From contig SKIM01000044.1 in the NCBI GenBank assembly GCA_007116445.1, forward strand, positions 1-7,855: 7,855 nucleotides of DNA. Direction: 5' to 3'. Positions within the stretch are counted from its first letter, which is position 1. The number at the start of each line of letters is the position of its first letter. The notes beneath the pieces were generated by a model. It was not told where the DNA came from. It was given only the letters and a program-made list of their open reading frames with translations, and searched no databases. Positions 1-5,005 of the stretch are shown here, piece after piece. The stretch comes from Natronohydrobacter sp. Its GTDB lineage: Bacteria; Pseudomonadota; Alphaproteobacteria; Rhodobacterales; Rhodobacteraceae. The position numbers and the translations under genes were made by a program.

Positions 1-372
1 ACCCAGATGCGCCCGATGATCGATGCGGGGCACCTGTATCTCGCTTGCCCGCCGCTGTTTCGGCTGACCCAGGGCGCGAAGCGGGTCTATGCGCTTGATG
101 AGGTCGAGAAGGAGCGTCTGCTGGCCGAGGGTTTCGGCGGCAAGGGCAAGGTCGATGTCTCACGCTTCAAGGGCTTGGGCGAGATGGATGCGAAGGATCT
201 GAAGGAAACCACCATGGACCCCGCCTCGCGCCGCCTCATTCGGGTTTCGGTGGATGACGACCTGCCAGGCGAGACTTCGGATCTGGTGGAGCGGCTGATG
301 GGCAAGAAGCCGGAGCTGCGGTTTCAATACATCAGCGAGAATGCGCGGTTTGTGGAGGATGTGGACGTGTAA
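1..372 (+). CDS. parE: DNA topoisomerase IV subunit B, C-terminal fragment (5' end outside window)
   Basis: This is the last 123 codons of the ATPase subunit of topoisomerase IV, which pairs with ParC to decatenate daughter chromosomes in the cytoplasm. The frame is open from base 1 and ends in TAA at 370-372. Visible motifs are MRPMIDAGHLYLACPPLFRL, near the end of the TOPRIM region, and RFKGLGEMDAKDLKETTMDP, the highly conserved block that follows it in type II topoisomerase B subunits. The ending (LRFQYISENARFVEDVDV) resembles ParE, whose tail is typically a phenylalanine-rich stretch closing in a D-V or D-I pair. It could be confused with GyrB, which shares the RFKGLGEM block, but GyrB tails differ; I favour ParE. 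The gene is cut by the window edge and is not itself truncated at the 3' end. It converges with the PagL-like gene. Confidence 0.9.
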   Translation, partial: TQMRPMIDAGHLYLACPPLFRLTQGAKRVYALDEVEKERLLAEGFGGKGKVDVSRFKGLGEMDAKDLKETTMDPASRRLIRVSVDDDLPGETSDLVERLMGKKPELRFQYISENARFVEDVDV

Positions 373-386
373 ACGGCTGAGAATGC

Positions 387-416
387 AAAAGTTATTATTC
401 ACTTTTCTTTCAAGTG
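387..416. terminator. weak stem-loops after parE
   Basis: Two small overlapping inverted repeats lie between the convergent parE and PagL-like stops. One is AAAAGT (387-392) with ACTTTT (401-406); the other is CACTT (400-404) with AAGTG (412-416), followed by a T-rich run (cggttttggttttg). Stems are only 5-6 bp and AT-rich. This is the only terminator-like structure in the 71-bp gap, so it is listed, but it may not be functional. Confidence 0.2.
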
Positions 417-443
417 CGGTTTTGGTTTTGTGGTTTTCAAATT

Positions 444-959
444 TTAAAAAACCATTTGTAATCCGATATGGAAAACATCAATTCCTGCGGACTGGGATGT
501 TATTTTGGCATTGGAAATGTGATAGAAGCCACCAACAACCTTGCTTCGATCCCCGATCGGATAAGAGATATCCAGACCTGTGCGAAATTGAATGAGATCT
601 TTTCGGTCGAAGGAAGACAAGCTTCTTTGATAGAGCGCAGGGCCCCAGAACGGGACAATTTCCAGTTTGTCTGCATTGAATCTCTTGCCAATGCCCGCTG
701 TTGCGAAGCCTGCGCCATCAATCGAAACGCCCACAGCATAGACGGGGATAATATTCCATGGCAGAGGATCGTAGCTCTTGGCCGTGATTGTAAGCCAGCC
801 GTTCTGACCAGGGCCTGATTTTGACTTCCGGTTCGCGCCAATGGTTACCGAAATATCGTGACGGCCGACAAAAGTTGTTTCCGCCGGTGTGCCGTTTCTT
901 GTGACGATCGCGAGCCCGGTTGCTCCGACAAATTGTGCGTATGTAAGGCCTAAAAACAT
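444..959 (-). CDS. PagL-like lipid A 3-O-deacylase / acyloxyacyl hydrolase family outer-membrane protein
   Basis: This 171-aa protein most resembles the PagL family, outer-membrane beta-barrels that remove the 3-O-linked acyl chain from lipid A and so alter surface charge and immune recognition. The diagnostic part is the C-terminus. QFRTGLDISYPIG is followed by a GFYHISNAK segment (residues 144-152), matching the family's H-x-S-N-A catalytic motif with His147, Ser149 and Asn150. The third member of the PagL triad, normally Glu 14 residues after the His, falls at Asp161 here. The chain ends in an alternating FHIGLQMVF with terminal Phe, as expected for a BAM-assembled barrel strand. Start choice: ATG at 959 follows AAAGGA (minus strand of 965-970) by 5 nt, and an in-frame stop lies just upstream. 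The N-terminus (MFLGLTYAQFVGA) is hydrophobic but has no basic residue, so the signal peptide is atypical or shortened. Sampled lines inside the gene are about 45-52% GC, well below neighbouring genes. The gene stands alone and converges with parE. Function is inferred from motifs only. Confidence 0.68.
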   Translation of the reverse strand: MFLGLTYAQFVGATGLAIVTRNGTPAETTFVGRHDISVTIGANRKSKSGPGQNGWLTITAKSYDPLPWNIIPVYAVGVSIDGAGFATAGIGKRFNADKLEIVPFWGPALYQRSLSSFDRKDLIQFRTGLDISYPIGDRSKVVGGFYHISNAKITSQSAGIDVFHIGLQMVF

Positions 960-995
960 TATGATCCTTTGCGGTCATGCTGAAGCTGTCGAACC

Positions 996-1040
996 TTTCC
1001 CTTTGCGCAGGTATTTTCAGTGCGCATGCGCTTTGGGAAA
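996..1040. repeat. imperfect inverted repeat upstream of the PagL-like gene
   Basis: TTTCCC (996-1001), TTT, GCGC (1005-1008) are mirrored by GCGC (1028-1031), TTT, GGGAAA (1035-1040). This gives a 6-bp outer stem, a symmetric 3x3 internal bulge and a 4-bp inner stem around a 19-nt loop. The loop overlaps a 10-bp palindrome GCGCATGCGC at 1022-1031. The structure is 37-81 bp upstream of the PagL-like start, where an operator or leader structure would sit. No known binding site is recognised. Confidence 0.35.
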
Positions 1041-1207
1041 ATGTCGAGTAAATCGTGAAGACTTGATGGAATTATTTTTCAGATCTCCGGTGGCGCGAGT
1101 CATCATCAGGGAGTTGGAATTGATTTTTTTTATCGCGATGGAGTTAACGATTTGTGTATTGAAGCACAGTGCAAGGCCAGCTGAGTGCAACCAGATGCAA
1201 GGGTAAA

Positions 1208-1233
1208 AACATAAAATTTTTTTAAAATATGTT
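1208..1233. repeat. AT-rich palindrome
   Basis: AACATA (1208-1213) is mirrored by TATGTT (1228-1233) across a 14-bp pure A/T core that itself contains TTTTAAAA. Only one G:C pair is present. As RNA it would be a poor hairpin; as DNA it could be a bent or easily melted site, or a binding site for a nucleoid protein. No specific function can be assigned. Confidence 0.3.
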
Positions 1234-1620
1234 GATCGCCTCGGGGCATCAGCAAGAGAGAGCGGACAAGCATGTCAAATGCCCCTCTGAGGTTCGACAG
1301 CTTGCGTGAAATCGTAAGACTTGGCGCGATGGCTTTTTCGCAGCAATCCTTCACGCTGTGGGCTTTCCGATGCGCCGAGGCGGTGTCGGATTGCGAGGAG
1401 GGCGCGATGCGGTGGTTGCTTTCAGGTGCACGGGGCGCGGGCTGTGTTGGCGGCATAGCGCATTGACAGATGTCGGGGAACCAGTGCAGTCGGGCACGGT
1501 GGCATAGGGTTGGCAAAAACCGATCTGCTGCACTGATCTGGACGAGTGATTGAACATGTTGCGCCAAACACCCATGATGCGCCATAGCCCTGACAACTGC
1601 TACCAAATAAGGTCCGCTTC

Positions 1621-2814
1621 ATGCGTATCGGCTATCTGATGAACACCTACCCCGTGACCTCCGCGACCTTCATACGGCGCGAGATCGCGGCGCTGGAGGC
1701 ACAAGGCGTCTCGGTCACGCGCTTCGCTGTCCGGCGCTGGGATCAGGCGCTGGTCGATCCGGCGGACCAGCGCGAGGCCGGTTCCTGCCGCTATCTGTTG
1801 GAGCGCGGCGCGCTACGGCTGGTGGTAGGTGGCTTGCGCGAGGCGTTCATCAATCCGCGCGGCATGGCGCGGGCGGTCGCGGGCGCGTGGCATCTGTGGC
1901 GCAATGCCGGGCCCGGCGCGCTTGTGCGCCATGTTGCGTATCTGCTTGAAGCGGTTGAATTGAAGGCCCGGAGCGTGGGGTTGTCGCATATTCATGCACA
2001 TTTCACGACCAATACAGCTGCTGTGGCGCTCTTGGCCGCGCGGCTGGGCGGGCCGGGCTATTCCTTTACCGCGCATGGGCCGGATGAATTCGTCGACCCT
2101 GTGGCCGCGTCCTTGGCGCTGAAGATCACCGAGGCCCGCTTTGCCGTGGCCATTACGCATTTTGCCCGCACACAGCTTGCCTTGGCTGCAGGGATGGCGC
2201 ATTGGGACAAGCTGCATGTCGTGCGGTGCGGGGTTGATCTGGGCGCGCTGACACCTGCAGTCGCGCCGCAATCTGACGCGCCTTTCCTCTGTATTGGTCG
2301 GCTTTGTCCGCAAAAAGCGCAACTCTTGCTGGTCGAGGCGATGGCCGAATTGCGCGCGACCCATCCCGCTGCGCGGTTGGTACTTATAGGCGATGGCGAG
2401 AGCCGTCCCGCCATTGAAACCGCGATCCGCACCCATGGGCTTGAGGCCCATATCACCCTGCGCGGCTGGGCGGATAATGCGCGCGTCAGCGCCGCGCTGG
2501 CCGAAGCGCGTGCGCTGGTTCTGCCGAGTTTCGCAGAAGGGCTGCCGATCGTGATCATGGAAGCCTTCGCGCGGGGGCGGCCGGTCATTTCGACCTATAT
2601 TGCAGGCATCCCCGAGCTGGTGGATGCGCGTTGTGGCTGGCTGATACCTGCGGGTGATGTGTCCGGGCTGTCTGCTGCCATGCGGGACTGTCTTGACGCC
2701 ACGCCCGACGCGCTGTCAGACATGGGTGCACAGGGTCGTGCGCGCGTCGTGGCGGACCATGACGTGACGCAGAGCGCCGCAGCGCTCAAGGTGCTGTTCG
2801 CCCGCTACTGCTGA
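1621..2814 (+). CDS. glycosyltransferase, GT4 family (glycosyl transferase group 1)
   Basis: This 397-aa enzyme should transfer a sugar from a nucleotide-sugar donor to a lipid-linked or polysaccharide acceptor at the cytoplasmic face of the inner membrane, with retention of configuration. It has two Rossmann-like halves. The N-terminal acceptor half opens with MRIGYLMNTYPVTSATFIRR and contains HIHAHF (residues 123-128) and FTAHGPDEF (149-157). The C-terminal donor half has CIGRLCPQKA, then LVLIGDGE, and the GT4 E-x7-E signature as EGLPIVIME, Glu306 and Glu314. Length is usual for the family. Start: ATG at 1621 has AAGG at 1609-1612, 8 nt upstream. It resembles exopolysaccharide/colanic-acid transferases of the AmsK/WcaL type, but the sugar and acceptor cannot be told from sequence. 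It is a lone gene, not within a visible polysaccharide cluster. It converges with the small gene at 2818-3093, with stops 3 bp apart. Confidence 0.88.
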   Translation: MRIGYLMNTYPVTSATFIRREIAALEAQGVSVTRFAVRRWDQALVDPADQREAGSCRYLLERGALRLVVGGLREAFINPRGMARAVAGAWHLWRNAGPGALVRHVAYLLEAVELKARSVGLSHIHAHFTTNTAAVALLAARLGGPGYSFTAHGPDEFVDPVAASLALKITEARFAVAITHFARTQLALAAGMAHWDKLHVVRCGVDLGALTPAVAPQSDAPFLCIGRLCPQKAQLLLVEAMAELRATHPAARLVLIGDGESRPAIETAIRTHGLEAHITLRGWADNARVSAALAEARALVLPSFAEGLPIVIMEAFARGRPVISTYIAGIPELVDARCGWLIPAGDVSGLSAAMRDCLDATPDALSDMGAQGRARVVADHDVTQSAAALKVLFARYC

Positions 2815-2817
2815 AGT

Positions 2818-3093
2818 TCAGCCATTGCCGCGCAGGGCTTCGGGGTGGTCTGCAAGAAAGTCCTTGAGCGCGGCATAGAGCGCCCGTGCGCGTGGCAGAT
2901 CGTCGAGATGAAGCGCATCGGTGATATCGTCACAGATCATCTGCTGCACCTTTTGTGGCCCATGATGGATGTGCATCAGGTATTCGCCCAACTCGGCTGC
3001 AGGCACTATGTCGAGATGTTCATGCGCCGCAATCGCCTCGATCTGCGCGCGGCTCAGGCAGGTCATGTCCAGAATGTCGGTCTCGTTGATCAT
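2818..3093 (-). CDS. small conserved-looking hypothetical protein, 91 aa
   Basis: I do not recognise a characterised family, but it reads like the small hypothetical proteins found in Rhodobacterales genomes. It is soluble and mostly helical in composition, with no signal peptide or membrane segment. It has an N-terminal MINETDILDM segment, an acidic/His-containing middle with HIHHGPQKVQQMI (residues 41-53), Cys12 and Cys54, and a C-terminal helix-like RARALYAALKDFLADHPEA. The frame is open back to a TTG at 3117 and an ATG at 3111, but I choose ATG at 3093. A very strong GGAGGAGGA lies 7 nt before it, and the upstream starts would place that ribosome site inside the gene. It lies 79 bp downstream of the LOG gene on the same strand, so cotranscription is plausible. 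Function unknown. Confidence 0.72.
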   Translation of the reverse strand: MINETDILDMTCLSRAQIEAIAAHEHLDIVPAAELGEYLMHIHHGPQKVQQMICDDITDALHLDDLPRARALYAALKDFLADHPEALRGNG

Positions 3094-3100
3094 GATATGG

Positions 3101-3109
3101 TCCTCCTCC
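3101..3109 (-). promoter_or_regulatory. strong ribosome binding site deciding the start at 3093
   Basis: The minus strand reads GGAGGAGGA here, a near-ideal anti-16S match, 7 nt before ATG at 3093. It favours this start over TTG at 3117 and ATG at 3111 and shortens the small protein by 8 residues. Confidence 0.65.
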
Positions 3110-3172
3110 ATGGACAATCATAGCACGATCTCGGACGCATCGCCTTGCTTTGTGTCATGCCCCGCTCGGCGT

Positions 3173-3994
3173 TCAGCAGTCCGGTCTGAATTCGTCGATG
3201 ATGGCAATGGCCTCGTCGGCGGTTTCGGCATAGTTGAATAATTCCAGATCCTCCCGGCTGATGGTGCCTGCCTCGGCGAGCGCCTCCCAGTTGATGATCC
3301 GCTCCCAGAATGCGCGCCCGAACAGGATGAAAGGCATCTTGCGCATGCGTTGTGTTTGGATGAGGGTCAGCGTCTCGAACAGCTCGTCCAGCGTCCCGAA
3401 GCCCCCGGGGAAGACTGTGATCGCTTTGGCCCGCATCAGGAAATGCATCTTACGGATGGCGAAATAGTGAAAGTTGAAGGACAGATCGGGCGTGACATAG
3501 CCATTCGGCGCCTGCTCATGGGGCAGGACAATGTTCAGACCAATCGAGGCGCCACCGGCCTCTTGCGCACCGCGATTTCCCGCTTCCATCACTCCAGGGC
3601 CGCCGCCAGTTACAATCACATCCTCGCGTCCGTAGCTCTGAACCGAACGCAATGTCATCTTGTGGGCGAAGTCGCGTGCAACTTCATAAAATCGTGACAG
3701 ATCCGCAAGCGTGGCGGTTCTGGCCGAAGCCGCATCTTCAGGGCGCGGAATGCGGGCACCCCCGAACATGACGATGGTCGACTGGATGCCACGCTCGGTC
3801 ATCAACAGGTCAGGCTTGAGCAATTCCAGCTGCAGCCGCACCGGGCGCAATTCGTCGCGCAGCAGGAATTCCGTGTCAGTGAAGGCCAGCCGATAGGCTG
3901 GATGCCGCGTCTGGGGGGTGTCCGGCGTTTCGTCCCAATGGCGCACATCTTCTTGAGCGTCGGGAAACGGGCGCGTCTTGCTCTGGTCTTTCAA
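3173..3994 (-). CDS. LOG-family protein (TIGR00730-type nucleoside 5'-monophosphate phosphoribohydrolase)
   Basis: This 273-aa cytoplasmic protein belongs to the LOG family, often misannotated as lysine decarboxylase. Members cleave the N-glycosidic bond of cytokinin riboside monophosphates or, in many bacteria, of AMP-like nucleotides. The core begins near residue 73 with TIVMFGGARIP. It carries GGGPGVMEAGNRGA (residues 130-143) and PGGFGTLDE (196-204), the family-defining PGGxGTxxE motif with Glu204 intact, plus RKMHF (181-185). The N-terminal ~70 residues form an extension seen in the longer bacterial LOG subgroup; short LOG proteins are around 190 aa. Start: TTG at 3994, with GGAGG (minus strand of 4000-4004) 5 nt upstream. 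An in-frame TGA lies just before it and no ATG lies nearby in frame. It is divergent from dapD and probably heads a short unit with the 91-aa gene. The natural substrate cannot be inferred. Confidence 0.88.
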   Translation of the reverse strand: MKDQSKTRPFPDAQEDVRHWDETPDTPQTRHPAYRLAFTDTEFLLRDELRPVRLQLELLKPDLLMTERGIQSTIVMFGGARIPRPEDAASARTATLADLSRFYEVARDFAHKMTLRSVQSYGREDVIVTGGGPGVMEAGNRGAQEAGGASIGLNIVLPHEQAPNGYVTPDLSFNFHYFAIRKMHFLMRAKAITVFPGGFGTLDELFETLTLIQTQRMRKMPFILFGRAFWERIINWEALAEAGTISREDLELFNYAETADEAIAIIDEFRPDC

Positions 3995-4018
3995 GAAAGC
4001 CTCCGGTCATGCGGCTGA

Positions 4019-4047
4019 TTGCGGTTTGTCCGGCGCGAGGCTATAGG
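4019..4047 (+). promoter_or_regulatory. candidate sigma-70-type promoter of dapD
   Basis: TTGCGG (4019-4024) and TATAGG (4042-4047) are separated by 17 bp, placing a start point about 30 nt before the dapD ATG. Matches are 3/6 and 4/6 to the classical boxes. The surrounding CTATAG (4041-4046) is its own reverse complement, in a 90-bp divergent intergenic region shared with the LOG gene. It is a candidate by eye only. Confidence 0.35.
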
Positions 4048-4084
4048 CTGTGCGATCAGATGACCAGCCCAATGGAGCCGAAGG

Positions 4085-4915
4085 ATGACCGATACCAAAG
4101 CGCTTGAAACCCAGATCGAGGCCGCATGGGAGGCGCGTGATACGCTCAGTTCCGCCAGCAAGGGCATGCATCGCGATGCCATCGAGGCGACACTCGACGC
4201 GCTTGACAGCGGCGCGCTGCGTGTTGCGGAGCGGCAGGCAGACGGGCAGTGGCATGTCAACCAATGGGCCAAGAAGGCCGTGCTTCTGGGCTTTCGCATC
4301 AAGGATATGGAAGAACAAAGCGGTGGCCCGCAAGGTGGTGGCTGGTGGGACAAGGTCGACAGCAAGTTCAAGGGCTGGGATGCAGCGGCTTGGGGACAAG
4401 CAGGCTTCCGCGCGGTGCCAAATTGCGTGGTGCGCAAATCCGCCTATATCGCGCCCGGCGTCGTGTTGATGCCCTCTTTCGTCAATCTCGGCGCCTATGT
4501 CGACAGCGGCACGATGGTTGATACCTGGGCGACGGTGGGCAGTTGTGCGCAGATCGGCAAGAACGTGCATCTCTCGGGCGGCGTAGGTATCGGTGGCGTG
4601 CTCGAGCCAATGCAGGCCGGGCCGACGATCATCGAGGATAACTGCTTCATCGGCGCGCGTTCCGAAGTGGTCGAAGGCTGTATCGTGCGCGAAGGCTCAG
4701 TGTTGGGCATGGGCGTGTTTATCGGCAAATCGACCAAGATCGTTGACCGCGAAACCGGCACGGTGACTTACGGCGAAGTGCCGCCCTACTCGGTTGTGGT
4801 CGCAGGGTCCATGCCGTCGAAGAATGGCATTAACCTCTATTGCGCGGTGATCGTCAAACGCGTCGATGCGCAGACCCGCTCCAAGACCGGCATCAACGAG
4901 CTTCTGCGCGACTGA
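4085..4915 (+). CDS. dapD: 2,3,4,5-tetrahydropyridine-2,6-dicarboxylate N-succinyltransferase
   Basis: DapD transfers succinyl from succinyl-CoA to tetrahydrodipicolinate in the succinylase branch of lysine and meso-diaminopimelate synthesis, supplying protein and peptidoglycan synthesis. The protein is a cytoplasmic trimer. The 276-aa length matches the family (about 275). Residues 1-105 are the helical N-terminal domain. From about 110 a left-handed beta-helix of hexapeptide repeats begins, with PSFVNLGAYVDSGTMVDTWA (130-149), IGKNVHLSGGVGIGGVLEP (157-175) and TIIEDNCFIGARSEVVEG (181-198), all near-invariant in DapD. The C-terminus has PYSVVVAGSMPSKNG (234-248). Start: ATG 4085 with GGAG at 4074-4077, 7 nt before it. 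The gene is monocistronic as seen here, with hairpins after the stop. All key blocks look intact. Confidence 0.97.
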   Translation: MTDTKALETQIEAAWEARDTLSSASKGMHRDAIEATLDALDSGALRVAERQADGQWHVNQWAKKAVLLGFRIKDMEEQSGGPQGGGWWDKVDSKFKGWDAAAWGQAGFRAVPNCVVRKSAYIAPGVVLMPSFVNLGAYVDSGTMVDTWATVGSCAQIGKNVHLSGGVGIGGVLEPMQAGPTIIEDNCFIGARSEVVEGCIVREGSVLGMGVFIGKSTKIVDRETGTVTYGEVPPYSVVVAGSMPSKNGINLYCAVIVKRVDAQTRSKTGINELLRD

Positions 4916-4946
4916 TTTTCATCCTTGCCCAAATATCCACGGGGAT

Positions 4947-4974
4947 TTTCAAGGGGAGCGTGCTCCCCTTGAAG
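4947..4974. terminator. strong hairpin after dapD
   Basis: CAAGGGGAGC (4950-4959), GT, GCTCCCCTTG (4962-4971) form a perfect 10-bp inverted repeat that extends by two T:A pairs outward to 4948-4973, with one further possible G:U. No U-tract follows on either strand. It sits 32 bp beyond the dapD stop and probably ends or protects transcripts from both convergent genes. The preceding sequence (ttgcccaaatatccacgggg) looks like the start of a dispersed intergenic repeat that I associate with Rhodobacteraceae genomes; that is recollection, not a search result. Confidence 0.6.
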
Positions 4975-4981
4975 CGGGTAG

Positions 4982-5005
4982 TTTGAAGGGCAGCCGCCCT
5001 TCAAG
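4982..5005. terminator. second hairpin, overlapping the sua5 stop codon
   Basis: TTGAAGGGC (4983-4991), loop AGCC, GCCCTTCAA (4996-5004) form a perfect 9-bp stem, with a possible extra G:U pair at 4982/5005. The stop codon of the minus-strand Sua5 gene (5001-5003) lies inside one arm. With the hairpin 9 bp away it forms a tandem pair between convergent genes, consistent with a bidirectional terminator or a repeat unit of two stem-loops. No U-tract is present. Confidence 0.5.

Larger units (their letters stand above)
983..1303. repeat. perfect 14-bp inverted repeat pair bounding about 321 bp
   Basis: AAGCTGTCGAACCT at 983-996 is repeated as its exact reverse complement AGGTTCGACAGCTT at 1290-1303. 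A 14-bp exact match is not expected by chance in a region this small. The arms face each other across 293 bp of mostly AT-rich, non-coding DNA, as terminal inverted repeats of a small non-autonomous element would. I see no clear target-site duplication (left flank ends catgctg, right flank starts gcgtgaa), so the mobile-element reading is unproven. The left arm also lies in the upstream region of the PagL-like gene and could be a regulator site. Confidence 0.45.
960..1620. other. gene-poor intergenic region, AT-rich in its first half
   Basis: No protein gene can be supported in these 661 bases. The part up to about 1240 is AT-rich, for example the A/T run around 1204-1233, while the part after 1260 is GC-richer. 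It must contain the upstream control sequences of both flanking divergent genes, the PagL-like gene on minus and the glycosyltransferase on plus. Short open frames on both strands have no convincing ribosome binding site or recognisable family. It contains the repeats listed separately. The 3' end carries AAGG at 1609-1612, which serves the glycosyltransferase start. Confidence 0.6.

Noticed and set aside
431..454. TGGTTTT/AAAACCA inverted repeat at the PagL-like gene's 3' end as a terminator.
   Set aside because: It overlaps the last codons and stop of the gene, has few G:C pairs and no proper U-tract for a minus-strand transcript.
468..818. A plus-strand open frame opposite the PagL-like gene.
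   Set aside because: It shadows the minus-strand gene, which has a family motif, a barrel C-terminus and a good ribosome site.
1272..1466. A 64-codon plus-strand open frame (MSNAPLRFDSLREIV start), possibly a small protein or gene remnant.
   Set aside because: The ribosome site is weak and distant, no family is recognised, and the composition (Cys/Trp/Arg-rich, Gly-rich end) looks like chance translation.
1463..1491. TTGACA at 1463-1468 as a -35 box for the glycosyltransferase gene.
   Set aside because: No acceptable -10 box lies 16-18 bp downstream (best is TGCAGT), and it is about 150 bp from the start codon.
1130..1606. A 158-codon minus-strand open frame in the intergenic region.
   Set aside because: The protein is Ser/His/Pro/Arg/Cys-rich with no recognisable motif, and the frame ends in AT-rich intergenic sequence; read as non-coding.
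960..1620. A defence system, toxin-antitoxin pair, CRISPR array or tRNA-linked integration site in the accessory region.
   Set aside because: No repeat-spacer pattern, tRNA-like cloverleaf, integrase/transposase or paired small genes with ribosome sites were seen.
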